From contig NZ_JAGIQL010000069.1 of NCBI RefSeq assembly GCF_017813245.1, positions 1 through 33,276 on the forward strand: a DNA stretch of 33,276 bases. The letters run 5' to 3'. The notes below the pieces were generated by a model, which saw only the letters and a program-made list of their open reading frames with translations, searched no databases and was not told where the DNA came from. Positions 21,287-29,695 of the stretch are shown one piece after another (within the stretch, counting starts at the first letter, position 1; every line of letters begins with the position of its first letter). Source of the stretch: Streptomyces montanisoli (lineage in GTDB: Bacteria; Actinomycetota; Actinomycetes; Streptomycetales; Streptomycetaceae). Made by a program: the position numbers and the translations under genes.

Positions 21287-21979
21287 ATGGAAATCGCCCA
21301 GGACCACAAGCGGCGGCCGCTGCTGCCGGGTGCCCGCACGGGCCGCGAACCCGAGCGGTCGATCAGGCCGGGACCTCGGCGTACACCGGCTGAGCTGGTG
21401 GCCGCCACCCAGCGCGACCGGCTCCTCGACGGGATCGCCCGCACCGTGGCCGAAAAGGGGTATGCCGGTGCGCGGATCAGTGACATCTGCCGGGCGGCCG
21501 GTGTGACCAGGCCCGTGTTCTACGAGCAGTTCGCGGGCAAGGAGGACGCGGTGCTCGCCGCGTACCGCTCGGGGGTGCGCCTCGTCGTGCAGGCCATGGA
21601 GCAGGAGCACCGGCGCGCCGGGAGCGGCGGCGACTGGCCGGCCGCCGTGCGCGCGGCGCTCGCCGAGCTGCTGGCCATCCTGGCGGGCACGCCCGCGTTC
21701 GCCGCGATGCTGGTGGAGGTCGAGGGCATCGGCGGCGCGGGGCGCGCCGAGCGCGAGGTGCTGCTGCGCAGCTTCCGTACGTTCTTCGACGAGGCGCCGC
21801 CCGCGCCGCCCGGGGTGGTCGGTGAGGAGCTGGTGGACGCGGTGATCGGGGCCGTCCACCTGGCGTTGTACCGGCGCATCTCGCAGGGCGCCGCGCACAC
21901 GCTGCCGGACCTGCTGCCGACGCTCCTGTGCGTGGTGCTCGCGCCGTTCGGCGCCCGAGCTGCCCACGAAGTGCCGTGA
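21287..21979 (+). CDS. TetR-family regulator of the DUF6230/DUF6114 locus
   Basis: 230 residues. The basic N-terminal extension (~1-45) is followed by a TetR HTH (~46-90: GIARTVAEKGYAGARISDIC, then RAAGVTRPVFYEQFAGKED). The helical ligand domain has LVEVEGIGGAGRAEREVLLR. ATG 21287 has AAGGA seven bases upstream; GTG 21281 is too close to it. It lies between the secreted-protein gene and the DUF6230 operon, which suggests control of one or both. Confidence 0.9.
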   Translation: MEIAQDHKRRPLLPGARTGREPERSIRPGPRRTPAELVAATQRDRLLDGIARTVAEKGYAGARISDICRAAGVTRPVFYEQFAGKEDAVLAAYRSGVRLVVQAMEQEHRRAGSGGDWPAAVRAALAELLAILAGTPAFAAMLVEVEGIGGAGRAEREVLLRSFRTFFDEAPPAPPGVVGEELVDAVIGAVHLALYRRISQGAAHTLPDLLPTLLCVVLAPFGARAAHEVP

Positions 21980-22046
21980 CTGACAGCCGTGTTGACGTCT
22001 GAACAGGCGTTGCACACACAAAGGGCACCTCTTTTTCACAGGACCG

Positions 22047-22075
22047 TTGACCGGGGGTGTACCTGGGGGTAACTT
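22047..22075 (+). promoter_or_regulatory. Promoter of the DUF6230-DUF6114 operon
   Basis: TTGACC (22047-22052), 17-bp spacer, TAACTT (22070-22075). It predicts a 5' UTR of about 140 nt before the DUF6230 start, containing a CCACCGGTGG palindrome at 22135-22144. Confidence 0.6.
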
Positions 22076-22223
22076 CCGAAGTGCTCCCGTGGCCGCGCCG
22101 CCGGCTTCTGAAGTGGCAGTGCCCCCTGGGGATGCCACCGGTGGACGCGGGGAGCGGTCCGCGCCAGGGCGAAGCCGACGCACGTCGTTCCGCGATCGTC
22201 AGCGTGTTCAAGGAGCCTCATTC

Positions 22224-22889
22224 ATGGCCATCTCCGAAGGACCAGACAGACTCGAAGGCGAGGGTGCCACCGCCCTCGCGCCGCCGCCCGCCCGCAGGGG
22301 CAGGGTGCGCCTGCGCAGGGCGGCCGTGATGGGGGTGCCCGCCGCCGCGATAGCCGCCACGATGGTGGTGCTCACCGCGCAGGGCGCCCTGGCGGCGCAG
22401 TTCGCGATATCGGGCATGCCGTTCGTGGTGCGCGGCGACAAGCTGACGGGCACCGGTTTCGGCCAGTTCGGCGGCCTCGACCAGATGGCGCCCGGCAGCC
22501 CCAACGCGGGTGACACGGGGGGCCAGGTCCTCACGATCGTCACCGCCATCCGCAAGGCCGACATCACCAACCTGTGCCAGAGCGTGGCGCTCGGCGGTGT
22601 GTACCTGCACATCACGGCCGGCGCCGACCCGAACAACCCGGTGCACGCGGACGCGTTGACGACGGACTCGACGGACATCGCGGGCAAGCTCGCGTCGTTC
22701 GACAACATCGAGATCGGCGGCGACGCCTCGACGTTCGACAAGCCGCCGGTCAAGGGGCCGCTCGGGGTGTTCGGGCAGCAGGCCGACACGGTCACCCTGA
22801 ACAGCTTCAGGCAGACCAACTACGCCACGACGGCCTCGAAGTTCACCCTGCCCGGGCTGCACATGAGCTTCTCGAAGAAGGGCTGCTGA
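22224..22889 (+). CDS. DUF6230 exported/membrane-anchored protein
   Basis: 221 residues. After a 30-residue cytoplasmic part comes a hydrophobic segment (VMGVPAAAIAATMVVLTAQG, ~35-54) ending in ALAA, then the DUF6230 pattern AQFAISGMPFVVRGDKLTGT, GFGQFGGLD and LCQSVALGGV. A beta-rich body leads to the C-terminus FTLPGLHMSFSKKGC. Only two Cys are seen outside the membrane part, one in NLCQS and one at the last residue, so a disulfide is possible. The pattern is one I recognise from Streptomyces; function unknown. ATG 22224 has AAGGAG eight bases upstream. The following DUF6114 gene starts 2 bp after its stop. Confidence 0.85.
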   Translation: MAISEGPDRLEGEGATALAPPPARRGRVRLRRAAVMGVPAAAIAATMVVLTAQGALAAQFAISGMPFVVRGDKLTGTGFGQFGGLDQMAPGSPNAGDTGGQVLTIVTAIRKADITNLCQSVALGGVYLHITAGADPNNPVHADALTTDSTDIAGKLASFDNIEIGGDASTFDKPPVKGPLGVFGQQADTVTLNSFRQTNYATTASKFTLPGLHMSFSKKGC

Positions 22890-22891
22890 GC

Positions 22892-23446
22892 GTGGCGTCC
22901 GAGCCCGGCGAGCGGCCGGCCGGGGACCCGTCCCCGGCCGCCGTGCCGCACGCCGCCCCGGCTGGGCCCGCTGCCCCGGCTGAGCCCGCCGCCCCCACGG
23001 CCCACGCCGTGCCCGCTGCCGTGCCCGCCGTGCCTGCCGTGCCTGCCGTGCCCGCCGAGAGGCAGCGGGGCTTTCGCGGGTGGCGGCGCAGGCGGCCCTT
23101 CTGGGGCGGGCTGTGCGTCCTGCTCGGCGGGTGCGAGACGCTGCTCAGCGAGCGCGCCAACATCTCCGTCGTCCTGCACGCGGGCGCGGAGTCGCTCGCC
23201 GGGTACCTGCTGCCCGCCGTGGTCGCGATCTGCGGGCTGCTGATCATCTTCAACCCGATGCACCGGCTGTTCTACTCGGTGATCTCGGTGCTGTGCTCAC
23301 TCGGCACGTGGGTCACGTCCAACCTCGGCGGCTTCGTCGTCGGCATGCTGCTCGGCCTCGTGGGCAGTTCGCTGGCGTTCGGCTGGCTGCCCGACCAGGA
23401 GCCGAGGCGCCGGCGGCGCGGGAAGGCGGGCGCCGCGCGCGCGTAG
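22892..23446 (+). CDS. DUF6114 membrane protein
   Basis: 184 residues. The N-terminal ~55 residues are a Pro/Ala/Val tract with (VPA)n units, followed by four hydrophobic segments: FWGGLCVLLGGCETLLSE, a segment through AGYLLPAVVAICGLLIIFNP, LFYSVISVLCSLGTWVTSN, and GFVVGMLLGLVGSSLAFGWL. The C-terminus is basic. It is the regular partner of DUF6230. GTG 22892 begins 2 bp after the DUF6230 stop, so translation is coupled. The pair probably forms one envelope complex; the role is unknown. Confidence 0.85.
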   Translation: MASEPGERPAGDPSPAAVPHAAPAGPAAPAEPAAPTAHAVPAAVPAVPAVPAVPAERQRGFRGWRRRRPFWGGLCVLLGGCETLLSERANISVVLHAGAESLAGYLLPAVVAICGLLIIFNPMHRLFYSVISVLCSLGTWVTSNLGGFVVGMLLGLVGSSLAFGWLPDQEPRRRRRGKAGAARA

Positions 23447-23493
23447 GCGCGCTTGAGGTGCGGGGCGGCGGGGCGCGGGGGAGCATGGTCCGC

Positions 23494-25230
23494 ATGAGCA
23501 GCCGTGAGGCGCCCGAGCGCCCGCTGACATCGGCGGGCGGCGGCCCCGCCGCCCGCCAGACACTCACACTGGCGGCGATGCTGTTCGCCGTCGCGATGAC
23601 GTTCATCGACCAGACCATCGTGTCGATCGCGGCGCCCGACATCGTGCGGGAGCTGAGCCTGTCCTCGTCGGGCATGCAGTGGGTGATCAACGCCTACCTG
23701 CTGGCCCTGGCGGCGTTCTTCGCGCTCGGCGGCAGGCTGGCCGACATCTTCGGCCACCGCCTGATGATGGTGATCGGCACGCTGGTCTTCGTGGTGTCGT
23801 CGGTGCTGTGCGGTGTGGTGCCGAGCGGTGGCTTCGCACAGGCCTGGCTGGTGATCTTCCGCGCGACGCAGGGGCTCGGCGCGGCCCTGATGTTCCCCGC
23901 CGCGCTCGCCGTCGTCGTGGAGGCGTTCCCCGCCGGGCGGCGCGGGCGGGCGCTGGCCCTGTTCTTCGGCCTGTCGGGTGCGCTGACGGCGGTGGGACCG
24001 CTGCTCGGCGGCTGGCTGACCGACTGGACGTGGCGCGCCGTCTTCTGGGTCAACGTGCCGATCGCGGTGGTCGCGCTGGTGCTCGTGGGGCTGGCGAGGG
24101 TGCCGAACGTGCGCCGCCGGGAGCGGGTGGACGTGACGGGCGCGGCGCTGGTCGCGATCGGCCTGGCGCTCAGTGTGTTCGGCTTCATGCAGGCGTCGGC
24201 GTGGGGGTGGGCGTCGGCCGCCACGTGGGGGTGTGTCGTGGGCGGCCTGGCCGTCCTCGCGGTGTTCGTGCGCTACGAACGAACGCGCGCGCACCCGCTG
24301 ATCAGGCTGGCGGTCTTCAAGGACCGCGCGTTCACCGTCGACATGGTCGTGCTGTTCTTCGCGATGCTCGCGTTCGTCCCGGTGTTCTTCTTCGCGTCGG
24401 TCTATGCGCAGGTGTCGCTGAGCGCGTCCCCGAACCAGGCCGCCCTGTTCCTGCTGTACTTCTTCGTCGGCTTCGCCGTCGCCTCGCAGTGGGGCGGCAG
24501 GATCCTCGACAAGCAGGGCGCGCGCCCGGCGATGAGGATCGGTTCGATCGTCGGGGCCGTGGGGTTCGCGCTGTGGGCGGGAAAGGCGACGTCCCTGTCG
24601 ATGCACGACCAGTGGCCGTACGTGGCGCTCGCGGGCGCGGGCATCGGCTTCATCCTCGCCCCGGCCTCGACGGACGCGGTCAACCGCGCGATCGACGCCT
24701 CGTACGGCGAGGTCACCGGCATCTCGCAGACCGTGCGCAACTACGCGGCCAGTGTGGGGCTCGCCGTCTTCGGGACGGTGCTCACGCACACCACCACCAG
24801 CAGGGTCTACGACACACTGCACGGCCGCGGCGTGCCGGCCGCCGCGGCGCACGATGCCGCGCGGCACGTCGCCCAGTCCGTGACGGGCCAGGGCGACAGC
24901 CGTGCGCCCAGCGGCAGCGGGGCCGTCTCCAGCGCCGTACGGGACGCGGCGGGGTCGATCCGCATGGACTTCGCCGAGGCCAACCGCGTGGTCTTCTACT
25001 GCATGGCCGCGTGCCTCGCGGTGGCGTTCTTCGTCTCGCTGCGGCACCCGGGCGGCCGCCCGGCCCACCTCGTGCCGGGCGAAGCGGCCGGGGCGGGCCC
25101 GGGCGCGGCGGAGTCGGGCGCGGCGTCGCGCGGGTCCGGCGCGTCAGGCGCGTCCGGCTCGGCGCACGGCACGTCCGGCTGGGCGTCCGGCGCGCGCCGC
25201 GCGTTCAGGACGCGAAGGGCTCCGCACTGA
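23494..25230 (+). CDS. MFS transporter, DHA2 family (14 TM), drug-export type
   Basis: 578 residues, about 14 hydrophobic segments. DHA2/EmrB-QacA features: FIDQTIVSIAAPDIVREL in the first helix, motif A LGGRLADIFGHR, and the GALTAVGPLLGGWLTD region. C-terminal Gly/Ser/Ala-rich tail (GASGASGSAHGTSGW). The family exports hydrophobic or cationic drugs by proton antiport; substrate unknown. Two ATGs are possible, 23485 and 23494. GGGGGAG fits the second (10 bases) better, and the first would be only 1-2 bases from it. The 3' end overlaps the convergent methyltransferase gene by 26 bp. No adjacent regulator of its own; the DUF6114 gene ends 47 bp upstream, so it may be read from that operon. Confidence 0.92.
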   Translation: MSSREAPERPLTSAGGGPAARQTLTLAAMLFAVAMTFIDQTIVSIAAPDIVRELSLSSSGMQWVINAYLLALAAFFALGGRLADIFGHRLMMVIGTLVFVVSSVLCGVVPSGGFAQAWLVIFRATQGLGAALMFPAALAVVVEAFPAGRRGRALALFFGLSGALTAVGPLLGGWLTDWTWRAVFWVNVPIAVVALVLVGLARVPNVRRRERVDVTGAALVAIGLALSVFGFMQASAWGWASAATWGCVVGGLAVLAVFVRYERTRAHPLIRLAVFKDRAFTVDMVVLFFAMLAFVPVFFFASVYAQVSLSASPNQAALFLLYFFVGFAVASQWGGRILDKQGARPAMRIGSIVGAVGFALWAGKATSLSMHDQWPYVALAGAGIGFILAPASTDAVNRAIDASYGEVTGISQTVRNYAASVGLAVFGTVLTHTTTSRVYDTLHGRGVPAAAAHDAARHVAQSVTGQGDSRAPSGSGAVSSAVRDAAGSIRMDFAEANRVVFYCMAACLAVAFFVSLRHPGGRPAHLVPGEAAGAGPGAAESGAASRGSGASGASGSAHGTSGWASGARRAFRTRRAPH

Positions 25231-26002
25231 CCCGTATCTTCGACTGCCCGTGCTCGCGCGTCTCCCAGTCGTCCATGAACCGCCCGTGCAGCCCGCGCTT
25301 CTCCGCGAGCGCGATCAGTGTTTCCGTGCGGTAGTAGAAGTCCTCCCGCAGCACCTGGTGCTCGTCGCCCTCCGTGCGGTCGAAGGTGAAGTCGAAGAAG
25401 CCGCCGGGCCGCAGCACCCTGCCGACGTGCGAGAGGCACTCGTCGATGACGTCGAGCGGCGAGTGCGAGAACACACTGTGCGCGTGCACGACGTCGAAGT
25501 GCCCGGCGGGCAGGAAGTCGAGCGTCAGGTCCTGGGTGAGGGTGAGGTGCGGCACCTTGTCCTGGAGGTGGAAGCGCGTCAGCGTCTGCTTCGCGGAGAT
25601 GAGGATGTCGGGCGAGATGTCGATGCCGTAGTAGTTCCCGCTGTCCAGGTGGTCGATGAAGCGCCAGCCTGCCCGCAGGTTGCCGCAGCCGATGTCCAGC
25701 ATGCGGTGTGCGGGGGACAGGCCGTGGCCGAGCAGGTACTCGTACTGCATGGCGCCGAGCGCGAGCCACCGGTCGTGGGTGCGGCTGCCGACGGCCGCCT
25801 CCGGGTTGCGCGCGGTGTCCGAGGCCATCACGGCGCGGTAGTAGGCGACGTGGCCGGGGTGTTTGAGGCGCAGCCACGTGTCGCGGGCGCCGCGCCGCAC
25901 GTAGGGGGCGATGCGGCTGGGGTTGAGCACGGCGTAGCGCACCTTGTGGGCGAGTGCGGTGCGGTCGCGGCGAAGCGCCTTGTCCGACGGGGAGGTGGGC
26001 AT
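25205..26002 (-). CDS. Class I SAM-dependent methyltransferase
   Basis: 265 residues. Motif I MLDIGCGNLRAGWRFIDHL, motif II GIDISPDILISAK, a DVVHAHSVFSHSPLDVIDEC motif IV region, and RVLRPGGFFDFTFDRTE. The N-terminus is basic and Arg-rich (RIAPYVRRGARDTWLRLKHP), possibly membrane-associated. Matches the small-molecule or methyltransferase-11/25 groups; substrate unknown. ATG 26002 with AAGGGAC upstream. It lies 46 bp downstream of the ABC permease on the same strand and may be the last gene of that operon. Confidence 0.88.
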   Translation of the reverse strand: MPTSPSDKALRRDRTALAHKVRYAVLNPSRIAPYVRRGARDTWLRLKHPGHVAYYRAVMASDTARNPEAAVGSRTHDRWLALGAMQYEYLLGHGLSPAHRMLDIGCGNLRAGWRFIDHLDSGNYYGIDISPDILISAKQTLTRFHLQDKVPHLTLTQDLTLDFLPAGHFDVVHAHSVFSHSPLDVIDECLSHVGRVLRPGGFFDFTFDRTEGDEHQVLREDFYYRTETLIALAEKRGLHGRFMDDWETREHGQSKIRVSAEPFAS

Positions 26003-26048
26003 GGCTGGGTTGTCCCTTCGACGTGTGGGCGGGGGAGGTTGCCCGCGT

Positions 26049-27002
26049 TCACAGCGCGCGGCGGCGCAGGCGTACGACGACGAGCGCGACCAGCGCGGCG
26101 GCGAGCACCAGCAGGATCGCGGTGGCGATCCACTGGCTGGTCCAGAAGTCGTGGCTCGGGAAGACCCGGTAGTAGCGGGAGACGAAGTCGTGCTGTTCCA
26201 TGCACTTCTTCAGCCGGTCGCCGGAGAACTCGCAGGCGCTGATGTCGTGGTACGAGCCGTTCGCGGCGATGTAGCCCCACTGCCCTGCCGAACGGGCGCT
26301 GCCGATCAGCTGCTTGGGGTGGGTGCCGGGGCTGATCCTGGTGACCGGTGTGAGCCACGTCAGCCTGAGGGCGAAGAGCGCGAACCGCACGACGAACAGG
26401 GCCGCGAGGGTCGCCGCCATCGCGGGGATCACGCGCCGCAGCAGCAGTCCAGCGGCGGTACCGGCCGCGAGGCCGAACAGGGCGCAGGCGACGGCGGCGG
26501 GGCCGGTCGCGTCGTAGATGTAGCCGTCGTGCCAGTACAGGCCGCTGAGCATGTTGGACACGGGCGACCACCACCAGGCGACGAGCGCGGCGAGCACGGC
26601 GGCGCCTGCCGCCGAGCAGGCGGCCGCGACCGCGAAGCGCACGGCGAACCACCGTACGGGCCCGATGCCCTGGGCGAGCGCGAAGCGGTACGTGCCGCTC
26701 TCCAGCTCGCGGCCGATCAGCGGCGCGCCCCAGAACACACCGACGAGGGCGGGCACGGCCATGCTGATCCCGCACGCCAGCTTCAGCGGTCCCGTGCTGT
26801 CGAAGACCGCGCCGAGCGACCACGGGTTGTTCTTGCACGTGCCGTTCCAGCCCTTGCACAGCGGGGCGTGGTGTCCGTGTATGTACGCCAGCAGCGAGGA
26901 CCGCTCGACGGCGGCCCACACCGCGAAGCCCACGACCAGCGCGAGCCCGATGAGGAGCTGGGTGCGCTGGCGGCGCCAGGCGTACCAGAGGGTGCCGGTC
27001 AT
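26049..27002 (-). CDS. ABC transporter permease of a YtrA-type operon
   Basis: 317 residues. Six or so transmembrane segments, the first at residues ~14-34 (LLIGLALVVGFAVWAAVERS). A large extracytoplasmic loop has Cys-containing stretches (PLCKGWNGTCKNNPWS), and a second extracellular segment holds ISACEFSGDRLKKCMEQHD before the last helix. This is the ABC-2 type layout of YtrC/YtrD-like subunits. ATG 27002 overlaps the ATPase stop by 4 bp (ATGA), so translation is coupled. Probably exports or senses a peptide or envelope-active compound; not determinable here. Confidence 0.88.
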   Translation of the reverse strand: MTGTLWYAWRRQRTQLLIGLALVVGFAVWAAVERSSLLAYIHGHHAPLCKGWNGTCKNNPWSLGAVFDSTGPLKLACGISMAVPALVGVFWGAPLIGRELESGTYRFALAQGIGPVRWFAVRFAVAAACSAAGAAVLAALVAWWWSPVSNMLSGLYWHDGYIYDATGPAAVACALFGLAAGTAAGLLLRRVIPAMAATLAALFVVRFALFALRLTWLTPVTRISPGTHPKQLIGSARSAGQWGYIAANGSYHDISACEFSGDRLKKCMEQHDFVSRYYRVFPSHDFWTSQWIATAILLVLAAALVALVVVRLRRRAL

Positions 27003-28003
27003 GCCGCGCTCCGTTCCCCGTCGGCGTCGCCGTAGCCGTCGGCGTCGGCGTCGGCATCGGCGGCGCGGGCCGCGCGCAGCCGCCCGAGCAGCAGCTCCTC
27101 GACGGAGGGTGCGGCGGTCTCCCACCGGTCCTGATCCCAGACGAACGGGGTTGCCGCGCGGCCCGGTGCGTCCTGGCTCGGCATGCCCTGTCCAGGCGTC
27201 GCCGGCACATGGCTGACGAGCGCGGTGACGAGCCTGCCGGTGCGGGACGACTCGACGACGGCCGCGCGATCGAGTGCGGGTGGCAGCCCGTCCGGTGTGT
27301 CCTCGTGCGCCCGGCCGCGCACGAGCGTGTGCCCGTCGCGCAACTCCTGGACGTCGCCGTCGAGTCGGACCTCGCCGCGGTGCAGCAGCAGGACGCGGTC
27401 GCAGACGTTCTCGATCTCGGCGAGCACGTGGGAGGAGATCACGAGGGTGAGCTGCCGCTCGGCCGCCTCTGCCATCAGCAGCGCGGTGATCTCGTGCCGC
27501 ACCAGCGGGTCGAGGTCGGCGAGCGGCTCGTCAAGCAGCAGCAGGTCGGCCTCCCGCGCGAGGACGGTGGCGAGCGCGACACGGCTGCGCTGCCCGGCGG
27601 AGAGCGCCCCGACGCGGCTGCGCGGCCGGATGTTCCCGGCCCGCACGATGCGCTCGGCGGCCTCCGTGTCGAAGGCGGTGTTGAGCTCGCGGACGAGCCT
27701 GAGGGTCTCGGCGACGGTCAGGTCGGGGTAGAGGGGCTTGTCCTGCGCGAGGAAGGCCCGCCGCTCGCGCGAGGCGGTCGAGCCGGGGTCGTCCCCGAAC
27801 ACGCGTATCTGCCCGGTGGTCGGGCGCAGTTGGTCGGCGGCGAGCTGCAACAGGGTCGACTTCCCGGCACCGTTGGCGCCGACGAGCGCGGTGACGCTGC
27901 CGGCGGGTATGTCGATGTCGCAGTCCCGCAGCGCCCAGCCGCCGCGGAACCTGCGGCCGAGACCGGTGGCCCGCAGCGCCGGGGGCGCGGTGGGTGAGTT
28001 CAC
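26999..28003 (-). CDS. ABC transporter ATP-binding protein
   Basis: 334 residues. Walker A GANGAGKST at 42-50, Q-loop around Gln87, signature LSAGQ at 134-138, Walker B LLLLDEP at 154-160 (Glu159 catalytic), H-loop His192. The last ~100 residues are a variable C-terminal extension, ending in an Asp/Ala repeat (ADADADADGYGDADGE). GTG 28003 overlaps the GntR stop by 4 bp (GTGA), with GAGGA upstream. It forms the energising unit for the permease encoded immediately downstream. Confidence 0.93.
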   Translation of the reverse strand: MNSPTAPPALRATGLGRRFRGGWALRDCDIDIPAGSVTALVGANGAGKSTLLQLAADQLRPTTGQIRVFGDDPGSTASRERRAFLAQDKPLYPDLTVAETLRLVRELNTAFDTEAAERIVRAGNIRPRSRVGALSAGQRSRVALATVLAREADLLLLDEPLADLDPLVRHEITALLMAEAAERQLTLVISSHVLAEIENVCDRVLLLHRGEVRLDGDVQELRDGHTLVRGRAHEDTPDGLPPALDRAAVVESSRTGRLVTALVSHVPATPGQGMPSQDAPGRAATPFVWDQDRWETAAPSVEELLLGRLRAARAADADADADGYGDADGERSAA

Positions 28004-28404
28004 TTCTTCTGTTCCTCTTCTTCCCTTGCTGCTTCGCCGTCGAGCACGTCGGTGACGAGGGCCAGCACGTCCTCGCGCTGGAGCCCGGCCGCCCTCGCCT
28101 GTTCGAGCCACGCGGCGAAGGCGGCGCGCAGCGGCGAACCGGCGCCGGCCTCGGGCCGCGCGAGCGAGCGGCGGACGAACGTGCCCTTGCCGGGGCGCGG
28201 ATCCACCAGGCCCTCGCGTTCGAGCTCCCGGTAGGCGCGCAGCACCGTGTTCGGGTTCACCGCGGTCTGCTCGACCACCTGGCGTGCGGTGGGCAGCTGG
28301 TCACCCGGCTGCAGCACACCGAGCCGCAGCGCGGTCTTCACCTGATTGATGAGCTGTTGGTACGTGGCGACACCGCTGTGCCGGTCGATCCGGAACGCGA
28401 CCAT
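28000..28404 (-). CDS. GntR-family regulator, YtrA subfamily
   Basis: 134 residues. GntR winged HTH: IDRHSGVATYQQLINQVKTA, then QPGDQLPTARQVVEQTAVNP and TVLRAYRELEREGLVDPRPG. It has a short helical C-terminus and no large effector domain, which is the YtrA arrangement. In Bacillus and Streptomyces this subfamily represses its own operon with an adjacent ABC transporter and responds to cell-envelope antibiotics. I set the start at ATG 28404 with GAGG five bases upstream; a GTG at 28410 would overlap that box. Coupled by overlap to the ATPase gene. Confidence 0.9.
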   Translation of the reverse strand: MVAFRIDRHSGVATYQQLINQVKTALRLGVLQPGDQLPTARQVVEQTAVNPNTVLRAYRELEREGLVDPRPGKGTFVRRSLARPEAGAGSPLRAAFAAWLEQARAAGLQREDVLALVTDVLDGEAAREEEEQKK

Positions 28405-28419
28405 CCCCACCTCATTCCA

Positions 28420-28439
28420 CTAATGGATTAGTTAATTAA
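28420..28439 (-). promoter_or_regulatory. AT-rich operator/promoter of the GntR-ABC operon
   Basis: CTAAT-GG-ATTAG (28420-28431) overlaps the start of TTAATTAA (28432-28439). It is by far the most AT-rich spot in the window and lies 16-36 bp upstream of the GntR start. It fits a YtrA-type binding site in the promoter. Confidence 0.6.
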
Positions 28440-28507
28440 GCAGATGCGGGAGGACGCCGTCAAACCCGTCCGGGTGCGAGACGAGTGCGGTGTGGCAGGC
28501 TGCGAAC

Positions 28508-29148
28508 ATGTCCCCGACACGCCCCGCACGCCTCGCACGCCCCGCACGCCCTGCGCGGCTCGTCCCGCTGATCGCGCAGTTCGACTTCGGACGTGAGCGG
28601 CTGACGTGCCGGATGGCGGGCCCGGTCGTGGACAGCGGGAACGGCACCGATGTCGCCGTCGCCGCGATGACCGACGAGGAGACTGGCAGTCCGTGCCGGA
28701 CTGCTGGACGGTACGGCGACGCGGCGAACGGCCCGCCGCTGGCGCCGACTTCCTCACCGGCGCGGGGGAGTGGGGACGCGACGCGTCCCGCGAGGTCCCG
28801 CAGCGCCCGCCGTTCACCACCCTCGCGTGGCGGCTCTCGCACCTGACCGAGCTGCTGGCGCTCCGCGCCGACCACACGGCGGGCACGCACCGCCTCACCC
28901 GCGACGATCACCGCACGGCGGGGGACGCGGCCACCGCGATCGCCGCCTTCGACGCGGCGGCGACGGCCTGGCGCGCGGCGCTGCTCGGCGCCGGCGACGA
29001 GGCGCTCGACACCGTCGGGTACAGCACGTACCCGCACGGCAGCGACCCGGAGGACCCGTTCGTCGACACCGTCTGGTGGGTCAACCAGGAACTCCTGCAC
29101 CACGGCGCGGAGATCGCGCTGCTGCGCGACCTGTACGCGCGGCGCTAG
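28508..29148 (+). pseudogene. Frameshifted DinB/mycothiol-dependent-maleylpyruvate-isomerase-like gene
   Basis: ATG 28508 begins an RPAR-repeat N-terminus followed by LVPLIAQFDFGRERLTCRMA and AVAAMTDEE in one frame. At 28681-28684 the family-like sequence continues in another frame: DWQSVPDCWTVRRRGERPAA, then PPFTTLAWRLSHLTELLALR and VDTVWWVNQELLHHGAEIAL, to TAG 29148. Together these match the DinB-like proteins common in Streptomyces (four-helix bundle, His metal ligands in RLSHLTE and LLHHG). I infer an indel at the junction; a sequencing error is possible. CAGGCT (28496-28501), six bases before the ATG, suggests leaderless expression. It overlaps the convergent nitroreductase-fold gene by 4 bp. 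Confidence 0.7.
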
Positions 29149-29558
29149 CTCGCCCGGGGCTCGTCGTCGTCGAGGTCGACGCGTGCGGTCAGCAGGTCGG
29201 TCCCGAACAGCACGACCGCCGCGCTGTTGCCGCGCGGCAGCGACCGCAGCCGCGCGCGCGGGTCGTCGTCGGGCAGCGTCTGCGCCGTCCCCGGGTACCA
29301 GCGCCCCTCGATCCGGACGCGGACCCGGGGATCGGCCGCGATGTTGCGCACGTACTGCGACCGCTCGCCGTGCTCCGACACGATCCAGAACACGTGCCCG
29401 ACGCGTCGCCCGCCCACGGGCGTACGCCGCGGCTCCCCGGACACCCGGCCGGTGGTCTCCAGCAGCACCTGCGCGGGATTGCGGGAGTTGATCGGATTGA
29501 CGACGCGCCGCTGCAGTGCGGTGACGGCGCGGTGCTTGAACCCGGTGAGAGGCGGCAT
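29145..29558 (-). CDS. Deazaflavin (F420)-dependent nitroreductase-family protein
   Basis: 137 residues, the usual length for the DUF385/Ddn-like group. Motifs: PINSRNPAQVLLETTGRVSG, EPRRTPVGGRRVGHVFWIV, then NIAADPRVRVRIEGRWYPGT and DDDPRARLRSL. The TTGRxSG-PRxTPV pattern binds the F420 phosphates in this family. It could reduce quinones or nitroaromatics using F420H2, cytoplasmic or membrane-peripheral. ATG 29558 with GGAGGA upstream. Confidence 0.88.
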   Translation of the reverse strand: MPPLTGFKHRAVTALQRRVVNPINSRNPAQVLLETTGRVSGEPRRTPVGGRRVGHVFWIVSEHGERSQYVRNIAADPRVRVRIEGRWYPGTAQTLPDDDPRARLRSLPRGNSAAVVLFGTDLLTARVDLDDDEPRAS

Positions 29559-29695
29559 ACGCTCAATCCTCCCAGTCGAGCCGTCCCGTTGGCACCCCGA
29601 CGCCCCGTCCGTACGCCATGACTTCGGCCTGCGGCGTCCGACGAGAGGCGGCCCAGCCGGCCCCCGGTCGCGGCTCGCCTGACAGGATCTTGGCC

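Noticed and set aside
22057..22329. Short gene in the 5' UTR of DUF6230
   Set aside because: It overlaps the DUF6230 start in another frame and begins upstream of the predicted transcription start.
23272..25068. A ~600-codon minus-strand frame over the MFS gene
   Set aside because: His/Arg-rich antisense shadow; the plus-strand frame has the full DHA2 motif set.
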